The notes under the pieces: generated by a model
Database searches by the model: none
What the model saw: the letters and a program-made list of their open reading frames with translations, nothing else
What the model was told of the DNA's origin: nothing
Made by a program: the position numbers and the translations under genes
Shown: piece after piece, positions 1 through 6,247 of the stretch
Layout: each line of letters opens with the position of its first letter
Numbering within the stretch: the stretch's first letter is position 1
Source: a bacterium
GTDB taxonomy: Bacteria; Patescibacteriota; Minisyncoccia; UBA6257; Colwellbacteraceae
Direction: 5' to 3'
Assembly: GCA_021839365.1 (NCBI GenBank)
Contig: JAKCBB010000019.1
Location: 1 to 9,733, forward strand
DNA length: 9,733 nucleotides

Positions 1-570
1 GCCGCGGCAACGAATTCTTCTATAACAATCGAGCGCTGTCCGATAGATTTTCTGGAATTGGAGCTTTTGAAGCTGAAAAAGATGGGTTTCAGATACAGGA
101 TTTTAAAACGATATAAAGCTAAAAACGGCCAAACGAATCTCGTCGACATAAAAACATATACCTCGAAGCTAAAAGCCCTGGAAGAAAAGATAGAGGCCAG
201 ACCTTTCCCCGGCCTGAACATAGACAACCTTCCTTTCTTCGTTCCTATAGCCACCCAAGCCAAAGGAGAAACGCTTATTCACGACTGGGTTTATGAAAAC
301 AGGGCGATTTATTATACGGAGCTTACCAAGCTCGGCGCTGAAATAAACCTGGCAGATCCGCACAGGGTTTTTATAAAAGGCGTAACGCCTTTAAGGGCAG
401 CCGAGGTTATTGCTCCTCCAGCACTCAGGCCGGCGGCAATAATAATGATAGCCATGCTCGCCGCGAGGGGCATTTCCACTTTGCGGAATGTCTATAGCAT
501 AAATCGCGGATACGAAGATATCTGCGCGAGGCTTAACCAGCTCGGAGCCAAAATAAAAATAATAAAATGA
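1..570 (+). CDS. murA: UDP-N-acetylglucosamine 1-carboxyvinyltransferase (MurA), C-terminal part; 5' end outside window
   Basis: MurA transfers enolpyruvate from PEP to UDP-GlcNAc, the first committed step of peptidoglycan synthesis, in the cytoplasm. The frame is open from base 1, giving 189 visible residues; the family is about 420 aa, so the N-terminal half, including the catalytic Cys loop, lies outside the window. A TTG at 58 could be mistaken for a start, but the codons before it already read as MurA (AAATNSSITIE, then FLELELLKLKKMGF). Family features seen: NIDNLPFF, whose Asp aligns with the E. coli general base Asp305; VYENR with the conserved Arg; the DPHRV strand; the APPALRPAA segment; and the C-terminal SINRGYED with the conserved Arg. 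Its stop overlaps the start of the next gene (ATGA), which suggests translational coupling. A related EPSP-synthase-fold enzyme is possible, but the motif order favours MurA. Confidence 0.93.
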   Translation, partial: AAATNSSITIERCPIDFLELELLKLKKMGFRYRILKRYKAKNGQTNLVDIKTYTSKLKALEEKIEARPFPGLNIDNLPFFVPIATQAKGETLIHDWVYENRAIYYTELTKLGAEINLADPHRVFIKGVTPLRAAEVIAPPALRPAAIIMIAMLAARGISTLRNVYSINRGYEDICARLNQLGAKIKIIK

Positions 571-1904
571 ATTTATTTCGTCGCTGGGTCCTTATAGTAA
601 CCTTGTCCGCGGCTTTTATCGTATTAAGCGCATTCTTAGTGCTTTTTGCCACCGGCAATAGAATAAACCTGCGGAATATGACAATAGAAAAAGTCGGCGG
701 CATATATATTGCCAGCCAGCCAGCAGACGCCTCTATTTTTCTTAACAATGTACCGGTAAAAAACTCGTCCGGAATATTAAATCCGGGAACTGTTATAAAT
801 AATCTGATAAGCGGAGTTTATAACGTGTCTGTTTCGAAAAGCGGATATTACCCGTGGATGAAAGAGATAAAAGTCAGACCGGGACTTGTTTCTGTCTATG
901 AAAACGTAGTTTTAGTACCGAAGTCCGGCGGCAAGAATTTTGTAACCGGAGTTCCAGCTTCATCTCTTAAAAGCGGCATTTCTTCAATAGTTCTCGCCGG
1001 AACGAACTTACTAATATCAACGAATAACGGCAAACTTTATCTTGACGGAAAGATGATAAACGGAGGCAGGGTAGTAGACGTATCCGGAAGCGGCTCTATC
1101 ATAACTTACAGCTACCTTGCCGATTCGTATTATTTGACAACTTCTTCCGCGCCGTCGTTGCCGCTCAATTTGTCGGCGGAATTTTACGCCGATGCGTCGA
1201 ACCTTCTTTCCTCAAACGAGTTTATTACAAAAATATCTTTTTCTTCCTTAAGCGGACAATACTTCCTCGTGAGAACAAACCTTGCGCTTTATGGCATGAA
1301 TATCGCCACTCACTCGGTGAAATTGATTTCTGCAGCGTTATCCGGTTACGCCAGCGCCGGCAACCAGATTTATTGGATAAACCGCCGCGAAATAGCCACC
1401 TATAATCCGATTTACCAGGTGTATGGCAAGGCAAGCGTTTCCCCCGCCGACCAAAGCGAGGTTGTAGACCTGCTCGCTATGCCCGACGGAGACGAATTAT
1501 TCGTCCTCTATAAAGACGATAGGCTTTTTTCGATCATTCCCGGGCAAGCTCCGGTCTTAATCGCGTCGGACGCGACCAGCGTTAAAATTTCACCCGACGG
1601 GACAAACGTCGCTTACATCGAATTGGGAGGAAAAATAACCGACATCTACGCATCCCTGACCAAGCCGGTGGCAATACGAACGGGATTGAACGCTGTTTCT
1701 TCAAATATAAGCTGGTATGACGATGCACACTTATTTTTACAAAGCGGCAACGGCTTGTATTTTTCAGAAATAGACGACAAGAACCCGCCGCTGAATATAA
1801 CGGAAGTATCGTCCAGCACTAGGAATTACGCGTATGATTCCGCTAATAATATTCTATATTTTACCGACGGAATATCGGTAAAAACCCTGAAGATAGGCAA
1901 GTAA
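567..1904 (+). CDS. membrane-anchored PEGA-domain / beta-propeller-like surface protein
   Basis: 445 aa. Residues about 7-30 form one hydrophobic segment after a short RR-containing N-terminus, consistent with an uncleaved signal anchor that puts the rest outside the cell. Residues about 43-118 look like a PEGA domain: an IASQPADASIFLNNVPV strand-turn-strand, a GxY-type turn (SGVYNVSVSKSGY) and a W-containing strand. The remaining ~320 residues are rich in beta-strand, Ser/Thr and Gly, with short repeats reminiscent of TolB/WD40 blades, for example ISPDGTNVAYIE near residue 345; no catalytic motif is visible. PEGA domains are usually found in surface proteins and may bind carbohydrate or protein. 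The 4-nt ATGA overlap with murA suggests co-transcription and a cell-envelope role, which is inference. No Shine-Dalgarno is visible before the ATG. The 72-nt gap to the convergent sodA holds only weak inverted repeats. Confidence 0.8.
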   Translation: MNLFRRWVLIVTLSAAFIVLSAFLVLFATGNRINLRNMTIEKVGGIYIASQPADASIFLNNVPVKNSSGILNPGTVINNLISGVYNVSVSKSGYYPWMKEIKVRPGLVSVYENVVLVPKSGGKNFVTGVPASSLKSGISSIVLAGTNLLISTNNGKLYLDGKMINGGRVVDVSGSGSIITYSYLADSYYLTTSSAPSLPLNLSAEFYADASNLLSSNEFITKISFSSLSGQYFLVRTNLALYGMNIATHSVKLISAALSGYASAGNQIYWINRREIATYNPIYQVYGKASVSPADQSEVVDLLAMPDGDELFVLYKDDRLFSIIPGQAPVLIASDATSVKISPDGTNVAYIELGGKITDIYASLTKPVAIRTGLNAVSSNISWYDDAHLFLQSGNGLYFSEIDDKNPPLNITEVSSSTRNYAYDSANNILYFTDGISVKTLKIGK

Positions 1905-1976
1905 CCGTCGGCGGAAGGTAGAGCGCGTAATGAATGTTGAACGACGGCAAACGTTTCACGGTTTATAGCGTGCGGT

Positions 1977-2582
1977 TTAAGATTTATAATTCTCCTCAAC
2001 CTTATCCCAGTTCACCGCGTTCCACCAGTTCGCTATGTACTCCGGACGCCTGTTCTGGTATTTGAGATAATAAGCGTGTTCCCAGACATCTAGGCCCAAC
2101 AAGGGCTTTTGCCCATCGCTTATCGGCGAGTCCTGGTTGCGCGTCTGTACGATCTCGAGTTCGTTATCGTTGTTCTCTACGAGCCAGACCCAACCGCTTC
2201 CAAAAAGAGTCGCTGCGGCATTGGCAAAAGACTCTTTAAATTTGGATATGTCGCCGAATTTTTTTGCTATTGCATCGGCAAGATCTCCGGTCGGCTCGCC
2301 GCCGCCGTCATGTTTCATCATTTTCCAAAACAAAGAATGGTTATAGTGCCCCCCGCCATTATTTTTAACCGCGATTCTTATCTCTTCTGGAATTCTGTCC
2401 AAATTAGACAGTATCTCTTCGACGGTAAGCTCCTGAAGGTCCTCGTGTCCTTCAAGCGCCGCGTTAAGCTTATCGACGTATGCTTGATGGTGTTTATCAT
2501 GGTGAACCTCCATAGTTTTGGCGTCTATGTACGGTTCCAAAGCGTCTAATCCGTACGGTAATTCCGGTAAAGTGTGTTTCAT
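1977..2582 (-). CDS. sodA: superoxide dismutase, Mn-type of the Fe/Mn family
   Basis: 201 aa, the usual length of the family. The enzyme converts superoxide to oxygen and hydrogen peroxide. All four metal ligands are present: His27 (MEVHHDKHH), His82 (GGGHYNHSLFW), Asp165 and His169 (LDVWEHAYY), plus the gateway Tyr35. Metal-type markers favour manganese: Gly78 occupies the position held by Gln in iron enzymes, and the Gln of NQDSPI is at the Mn-type position where iron enzymes have Ala. A cambialistic enzyme cannot be excluded. There is no signal peptide, so it is cytoplasmic. It is the last gene of a likely operon nfo > DUF5654-like > sodA, starting 4 nt after the preceding stop without a recognisable Shine-Dalgarno, which suggests expression by coupling. 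Confidence 0.96.
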   Translation of the reverse strand: MKHTLPELPYGLDALEPYIDAKTMEVHHDKHHQAYVDKLNAALEGHEDLQELTVEEILSNLDRIPEEIRIAVKNNGGGHYNHSLFWKMMKHDGGGEPTGDLADAIAKKFGDISKFKESFANAAATLFGSGWVWLVENNDNELEIVQTRNQDSPISDGQKPLLGLDVWEHAYYLKYQNRRPEYIANWWNAVNWDKVEENYKS

Positions 2583-2586
2583 ATTT

Positions 2587-2916
2587 TTAATGTTGCTTGT
2601 TATCGTTTGTTTTTTGAAGCTTTTGCAAGCCGTACGCCATCATGGCCAGAATCGCAGTCATTAGCAATGCATACGCGAACTTAGCTATGATACTCCCCGC
2701 AGTAAAAGGAAACAGGTATTGAATAAGGGAGGTCACTGCGCTGTTCCAGGCCAAACCCGCTACCAGACCAAAAGCCGCTAAAATTAAAGTGAAAGTCCTT
2801 TCGCGCACCTCGTTTCGGATGCCTCTAGCTTCTTCTTCTAATTTTTTTATTCTATTCGACACTTCTTCTATTATATAAGTCCGCGCAGCTAAATCACAAG
2901 AACCTGCTTCATACAC
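2587..2916 (-). CDS. DUF5654-like small membrane protein
   Basis: 109 aa. Residues about 16-40 form a charged, coiled-coil-like helix (IEEVSNRIKKLEEEARGIRNE). Two hydrophobic segments follow, about 43-70 and 76-96, and then a short basic and polar tail. The TLILAAFGLVAGLAWNSAV segment matches my memory of the DUF5654 family, common in CPR bacteria and some archaea; the function is unknown. The gene lies between nfo and sodA in the same direction. With the chosen ATG it overlaps the end of nfo by 28 nt. The first residues are not family-like, so a GTG at residue 19 (codon 2862-2860) is an alternative start, although neither has a clear Shine-Dalgarno. A role in oxidative stress is suggested only by its neighbours. 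Confidence 0.75.
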   Translation of the reverse strand: MYEAGSCDLAARTYIIEEVSNRIKKLEEEARGIRNEVRERTFTLILAAFGLVAGLAWNSAVTSLIQYLFPFTAGSIIAKFAYALLMTAILAMMAYGLQKLQKTNDNKQH

Positions 2917-3767
2917 TTTTTAAGAATATCGGCATTTTCCTTGTCCGGCCCGTTTCCGTCAAACCCGGGAACTTCCATGATCCATGTTTTATCGATTAAT
3001 TCCTTGAATTTAGCCATATTCTCGAATCCCGATATCCCTATATGTCCGTTCCCGATATTTTCATGCTGATCGCGATGCGAGTCCGACGCGGTTTTAGAAT
3101 CATTAGCATGGATAACCGGAGTGTTTTTCCAACCGACAGTTTTATCCCAGCGCTTTATAAAATCCCTTACGGAATCATCGTCATATTGAAACATCAATCC
3201 TGCCTCTAGTCCGTGAGCGGTATCGAAACATGCCGCCGCCCGTTTCGAGTCTATTATTTTAAGAATTTCTCCTATCTCTTCCGGAAACGACCCCAGTTTT
3301 TGTCCCCCGCCGGCGGAGTTTTCCAAAACTATTTTTGCGCGGCCATCTACGTCTTCTAAGATACGTCTCACCGCGGAAGCCACTTTCTTCATAGCCTCAT
3401 CTTTTGGAGAATCTTTTCCGGAACCTATATGAAAAATCAAACCGTCGGCATCGAGCGCTTTGGTAATTTTAAAATGCGCTTTGAGATTTTCTTCCGACTT
3501 GTGCGCGATTTCGCTGTCCGGTGAAGCAAGGTTTACAAGATACGCGGCATGAAGGTAAACCTCTTCAAGTCCGGCGGCTTTCTTGGCTTCTTTGAATTTT
3601 TCTATAGCGCTCAGATTCGGTTCTTTAACATTCCACTGCCTAGGCGAAGCTCCGAAAAGCTGGAGACAGTTAAGCCCTATTTCTTCGGCGCGTCTTACCG
3701 CATTATCGAGTCCGCCGGTTGTTTGCAGGTGTGCGCCGATTTTCAAAGTCTTTGGCATAAACTTCAT
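2889..3767 (-). CDS. nfo: endonuclease IV (AP endonuclease, Nfo)
   Basis: This zinc-dependent AP endonuclease cuts 5' of abasic sites and clears blocked 3' ends in base excision repair. About 292 aa, close to the usual ~280. Motifs run in family order: IGAHLQTTGGL, YLHAAYLVNLASP, LIFHIGS, LENSAGGGQKLGSFPEEI, CFDTAHGLEAG, VIHANDSK, DQHENIGNGHIG, EVPGFDG. All nine metal ligands of the E. coli enzyme have counterparts: His73, His113, Glu149, Asp182, His185, His220, Asp233, His235 and Glu266, numbered from the start chosen here. I chose the ATG at 3767 because AAGG lies about 7 nt upstream; an upstream start at 3797 adds ten non-family residues and a downstream ATG at 3758 is also possible. It is the first gene of the likely operon with the DUF5654-like gene and sodA, and diverges from the gene at 3879. 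Confidence 0.96.
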   Translation of the reverse strand: MKFMPKTLKIGAHLQTTGGLDNAVRRAEEIGLNCLQLFGASPRQWNVKEPNLSAIEKFKEAKKAAGLEEVYLHAAYLVNLASPDSEIAHKSEENLKAHFKITKALDADGLIFHIGSGKDSPKDEAMKKVASAVRRILEDVDGRAKIVLENSAGGGQKLGSFPEEIGEILKIIDSKRAAACFDTAHGLEAGLMFQYDDDSVRDFIKRWDKTVGWKNTPVIHANDSKTASDSHRDQHENIGNGHIGISGFENMAKFKELIDKTWIMEVPGFDGNGPDKENADILKKCMKQVLVI

Positions 3768-3878
3768 TTTATGCCTTAAAGTTGGACTTAACAACAAAAT
3801 TGGCTTATTCTGCGATAAACCCCGAATACAGCAAGGTTAAGCGGGGTAAATTGCACCAAAAAAAGGAGATGGTTTCCC
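3768..3878. promoter_or_regulatory. divergent intergenic region between nfo and the 3879 gene, with leader hairpin and weak promoter candidate
   Basis: This 111-nt spacer must hold promoters for both directions. For the plus strand I see TTGGAC (3782-3787), an 18-nt spacer and TATTCT (3806-3811), a 4/6 match to each consensus box. Downstream, ACCCCG (3819-3824) and CGGGGT (3842-3847) can pair as a 6-bp stem around 17 nt, and would form in the 5' leader of the plus-strand transcript. No convincing minus-strand promoter stands out; TTGTTG and CATAAA just before nfo are at best weak. The promoter and the hairpin are both tentative. Confidence 0.3.
3863..3869 (+). promoter_or_regulatory. strong Shine-Dalgarno deciding the GTG start at 3879
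   Basis: AAGGAGA lies ten nucleotides upstream of GTG at 3879 and is the best match to the anti-Shine-Dalgarno in the window. It supports the GTG as the real start, with no competing ATG or TTG at a suitable distance. Most neighbouring genes have weak or no such site, so this gene appears to be independently and perhaps strongly translated. Confidence 0.75.
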
Positions 3879-4298
3879 GTGAACGACCAAAAAACGCTCC
3901 CGGAGATCGAGAAATGGGTAAGGCAGGCTGTTTTAAGGATTCAGCTTCTAGCTCTCAATAACGATTCGGCGTATCCGAGCCAGAGCGTCAGATATATTTT
4001 GCTCAGGATCTTCGAGATATTGGCCGGAAAGAGAATGAATGCCGATATCGAAGAGTATACCGTAAACGAAATATTTCAGGTGCTGGGCCTCAAAGAAAGC
4101 AAGGAAACCATTCTTCTCCGGCAGATTTTGCTGGATGGACACCATAGAGCTCCGACTCTGGAGGAGATCGTCAAAGCGGTCGATGTTCTTAATCTTCCAA
4201 CCCTACCAAGCAAACCCGAACCTTCGGTCTTTCTGCTGGAAGTGTTCCGCTTTTGCTGGCAAACGGATTATCTCTCCAGCAGCAACCCCTCGTCATAG
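3879..4298 (+). CDS. uncharacterised 139-aa soluble protein
   Basis: I do not recognise this protein. It starts with GTG behind a strong Shine-Dalgarno and ends inside an intrinsic terminator. It has no signal peptide, no membrane segment and only two Cys, with no metal motif. Residues 5-115 look mostly alpha-helical, with regularly spaced Leu/Ile in a mixed-charge background (KWVRQAVLRIQLLAL, YILLRIFEILAGKRM, TVNEIFQVLGL, TLEEIVKAVDVL). That would fit a small helical bundle, a protein-protein adaptor or a helix-turn-helix relative, but no definite HTH can be shown. The Ser/Pro-rich tail (DYLSSSNPSS) is encoded partly by the terminator stem, so its sequence may be constrained by RNA structure. 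It is a single-gene transcription unit between two minus-strand repair operons, divergent from nfo and convergent with nth. Coding status is well supported by start, length and signals; function is unknown. Confidence 0.65.
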   Translation: MNDQKTLPEIEKWVRQAVLRIQLLALNNDSAYPSQSVRYILLRIFEILAGKRMNADIEEYTVNEIFQVLGLKESKETILLRQILLDGHHRAPTLEEIVKAVDVLNLPTLPSKPEPSVFLLEVFRFCWQTDYLSSSNPSS

Positions 4299-4314
4299 CG
4301 CGAGGGGTTTCTTT
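4284..4314 (+). terminator. intrinsic terminator of the 3879 gene, overlapping its stop codon
   Basis: AACCCCTCG (4284-4292) pairs perfectly with CGAGGGGTT (4301-4309), a 9-bp GC-rich stem with an 8-nt loop, followed by a T-rich TCTTT run. The TAG stop (4296-4298) lies in the loop. On the minus strand the stem is not followed by a T-run, so it mainly serves the plus-strand gene, though it could also slow transcripts arriving from nth. Confidence 0.85.
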
Positions 4315-4353
4315 ATATCTTGGGCTTCAAATTTTAAAAACAGTAAATCAAAA

Positions 4354-4989
4354 CTACAATCGAGACAGCGGACACAACAGATGATTATGCCCGCGCGCCG
4401 GACAGTATTTTCTGCCATACTGAATAAGCGCGTAAGTTATATACGGCCAGTCTTTTTTAGGAATAATTTTCTCGAGATCCCTTTCTATCTTGCCGGGGTC
4501 AGTTTCCTCGGTTAGACCCAAAAGGCGCGACAGGCGGCGGACGTGAGTGTCCACGGCAATTCCTGAAATTATTCCATACGCATTCCACAAAACCACATTT
4601 GCGGTTTTTCTCCCGACTCCGGGAATGGAAATCATCTCGTCCATTGTCTTGGGGAGTTTGCCGTTAAACTTTTCTTTTATAACCTTGGCCGCGGCAAGAA
4701 TATTTTTTGCCTTGGCGCGATAAAACCCGGTTGGTCTTATGTCTTTCTCGAACTCCTTTTGATTCGCTCTCAGATAGCTGTCAAAACGCCTGTATTTTTT
4801 AAAAAGCGCCGGCGTAACTTCATTGACCTTTTTATCGGTGCACTGCGCGGACAGGATAACGGCCACCAACAGCTCCCAATTACTGGAATATTTAAGCTGT
4901 ATTTTAGGATCAGGAAAAAGTTTCTTTAAGACGCGGAGGATTTTAACCGCCCTGTCTTTGCGGGTCCTCGGTTCTGACCTCTTTGTCAT
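4354..4989 (-). CDS. nth: endonuclease III (Nth) with altered Fe-S cysteine motif
   Basis: This DNA glycosylase/AP lyase removes oxidised pyrimidines in base excision repair. 211 aa, the family's normal length. The helix-hairpin-helix and catalytic Lys are in IPGVGRKTANVVL (Lys128) and the catalytic Asp in AVDTHVRR (Asp147); LSAQCTDKKVN (about 47-56) is the usual N-terminal signature. The C-terminus is unusual. The family's four cluster cysteines are spaced x6, x2 and x5, but here only Cys196 and Cys206 remain; His203 sits at the second position and the protein stops where the fourth is expected. A CHHC set (Cys196, His201, His203, Cys206) is present instead. The gene overlaps the upstream DUF5652-like gene by 4 nt (ATGA), and AAGGA lies just before its ATG. 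Identity as Nth is secure; loss of the cluster is inferred. Confidence 0.94.
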   Translation of the reverse strand: MTKRSEPRTRKDRAVKILRVLKKLFPDPKIQLKYSSNWELLVAVILSAQCTDKKVNEVTPALFKKYRRFDSYLRANQKEFEKDIRPTGFYRAKAKNILAAAKVIKEKFNGKLPKTMDEMISIPGVGRKTANVVLWNAYGIISGIAVDTHVRRLSRLLGLTEETDPGKIERDLEKIIPKKDWPYITYALIQYGRKYCPARGHNHLLCPLSRL

Positions 4990-5201
4990 TTTTCCTTCTT
5001 TGCCTTCATTTCACTGAAAACAAAGATATAAAGTATATCAAGTATACCGGCGGTGTTGATGACAATCAGGGCTACAAACCACCACAGGCTGTTTTTTCTT
5101 GCCGCACGCCAAAGCGCCCATCCTTTCCACGGTATCGTCCATAAAATCAAGAGCGTCATCATAACCGGGTTTAAGCCCGGAACGCCGTAAAGATCAGCCA
5201 T
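4986..5201 (-). CDS. DUF5652-like small membrane protein
   Basis: 71 aa. Two hydrophobic segments (about 14-26 and 40-63) are linked by a conserved-looking amphipathic stretch, WTIPWKGWALWRAARKNS. This and the following WFVALIVINTAGILDILYI match my memory of the DUF5652 family, a short CPR-associated membrane protein of unknown function. A lysine-rich tail (KAKKEK) would lie in the cytoplasm. It starts 4 nt after the truB stop and its own stop overlaps the nth start, so the three genes are probably one transcript. There is no visible Shine-Dalgarno. A functional link with TruB or Nth cannot be inferred from sequence alone. Confidence 0.78.
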   Translation of the reverse strand: MADLYGVPGLNPVMMTLLILWTIPWKGWALWRAARKNSLWWFVALIVINTAGILDILYIFVFSEMKAKKEK

Positions 5202-5205
5202 AATT

Positions 5206-6216
5206 TTATTTAACTTCCGTCCCGGGAGAAACCTCGTTTTCCGGAGTTAAGAGAACGGCCTTTCCGTCGATATCCGCAGCTATAATCATTCCGTAGCTAG
5301 TCAAACCGCGCATTTCTCTGGGCTCTATGTTAAGCAAAACCGGTATTTCTTTGCCTATCAGAACTTCCGGTTCCGGAAAGGTCTCGGCGATTCCCGAGAG
5401 AACCTGTCTGGGTTCGCTCTCGCCTACATCGAAAGTAAGCTTCAAGAGCTTGTCCGCGCCCTCTATCCTTTCGGCCGAAATTACTTTTCCTATTTTTATT
5501 TCCGCTTTTTTAAACTCGTCAATGGTAATCATTTTGGGAGAAGTATAACAAGATTCCGGCTTATTTTCTAACTTTTGAACAATTTCGCTTACCGGCAGGG
5601 CATCTTCTTTTTTAAAACCGCCGACCCTGGTTCTTTCAAGTTCCGTTATATATCCTCCGGTCCCCAAATCCCTGCCGATGTCCCGCGCCAGCGCTCTTAT
5701 ATATACTCCCGGACCGGTTACGACACGCAGATTCAACACGGGCCAGGAATAGTTCAAAACTTCTATTTCTTTTATTTCGACCTGCCGGGGTTTTAGATCG
5801 GCAACCTTCCCGTCTCTCGCCAGTTTATACGACTCCTTGCCAGAAACCTTGACCGCGCTATATACCGGAGGAATCTGGTTTATCTTGCCCGCGAACTTAG
5901 CCGCCGCATTTTTGATTTTTTCCATATCCGGTTTGTTTTTAACGTCAACCGCGGTTTTCACTCCTTCTTCATCGTCCGTGGAACTGTTTTCTCCTAACTT
6001 TATTTCGGCGAGATACTCTTTTTCTTTGAGTTCCGGAGAACTTAACAACCGCGTTCCTTCATTGACGCCGATGATTAAAACTCCGCTGGCCAGCGGATCA
6101 AGCGTGCCGCCGTGACCTATTTTTTTGACGCCTGATCCGCGCTTAATCGCCTGGACAACATCGTTCGATGTCGGCCCTTTGGGTTTATAGACGGCAAACA
6201 CGTGTTGATAATCCAT
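5206..6216 (-). CDS. truB: tRNA pseudouridine-55 synthase TruB fused to a C-terminal tRNA-binding OB domain
   Basis: TruB converts U55 of the tRNA T-loop to pseudouridine. With the ATG at 6216 the protein is 336 aa. Residues about 1-210 are the catalytic domain: VYKPKGPTSNDVV, GHGGTLDPLASGVL with the catalytic Asp40, IPPVYSAVKVSGKESYKLAR, and GPGVYIRALARDIGRDLGTG followed by ITELERTRVGGF. From Met229 to the end (108 aa) it is a MetRS-C/Trbp111/CsaA-type OB domain: ITIDEFKKAEIKIGKV, IEGADKLLKL, RQVLSGIAE and NIEPREMRGLTSYGMI. This takes the place of the PUA domain found in E. coli-type TruB. An upstream ATG at 6261 adds 15 residues before the family start and would overlap the divergent gene, so I rejected it. 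First gene of a likely operon with the DUF5652-like gene and nth. No strong Shine-Dalgarno is visible. Confidence 0.94.
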   Translation of the reverse strand: MDYQHVFAVYKPKGPTSNDVVQAIKRGSGVKKIGHGGTLDPLASGVLIIGVNEGTRLLSSPELKEKEYLAEIKLGENSSTDDEEGVKTAVDVKNKPDMEKIKNAAAKFAGKINQIPPVYSAVKVSGKESYKLARDGKVADLKPRQVEIKEIEVLNYSWPVLNLRVVTGPGVYIRALARDIGRDLGTGGYITELERTRVGGFKKEDALPVSEIVQKLENKPESCYTSPKMITIDEFKKAEIKIGKVISAERIEGADKLLKLTFDVGESEPRQVLSGIAETFPEPEVLIGKEIPVLLNIEPREMRGLTSYGMIIAADIDGKAVLLTPENEVSPGTEVK

Positions 6217-6233
6217 AATTTTCTTTATTAAGG

Positions 6234-6239
6234 TATAAT
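6234..6239 (+). promoter_or_regulatory. -10 box TATAAT for a probably leaderless transcript
   Basis: A perfect TATAAT ends 8 nt before the ATG at 6248, so transcription would start at or next to the start codon. No TTGACA-like box lies at 16-18 nt; TTGATA at 6205-6210 is 23 nt away, too far for a standard promoter. The minus strand of the same site reads TATACC about 15 nt before the truB ATG, so the 31-nt divergent gap may hold overlapping back-to-back promoters. Confidence 0.5.
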
Positions 6240-6247
6240 GGATAATT

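Noticed and set aside
58..570. MurA starting at the TTG at 58
   Set aside because: The frame is open to base 1 and the upstream residues match MurA, so the gene is partial at the window start.
1905..1976. Terminator between the PEGA gene and sodA
   Set aside because: CCGTCG (1905-1910) and CGACGG (1942-1947) could pair but are 31 nt apart with no T-run; too weak to call.
4330..4370. Frameshift at the end of nth hiding the fourth cluster cysteine
   Set aside because: A TGT exists in another frame close to the stop, but reading it gives the wrong spacing to the third Cys, and the second cluster position is already His, so a genuine change is more likely. Read data would settle it.
4135..4515. 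Long plus-strand open frame overlapping the 3879 gene and nth
   Set aside because: It crosses the terminator and lies antisense to conserved nth sequence; it has no Shine-Dalgarno and no recognisable motif.
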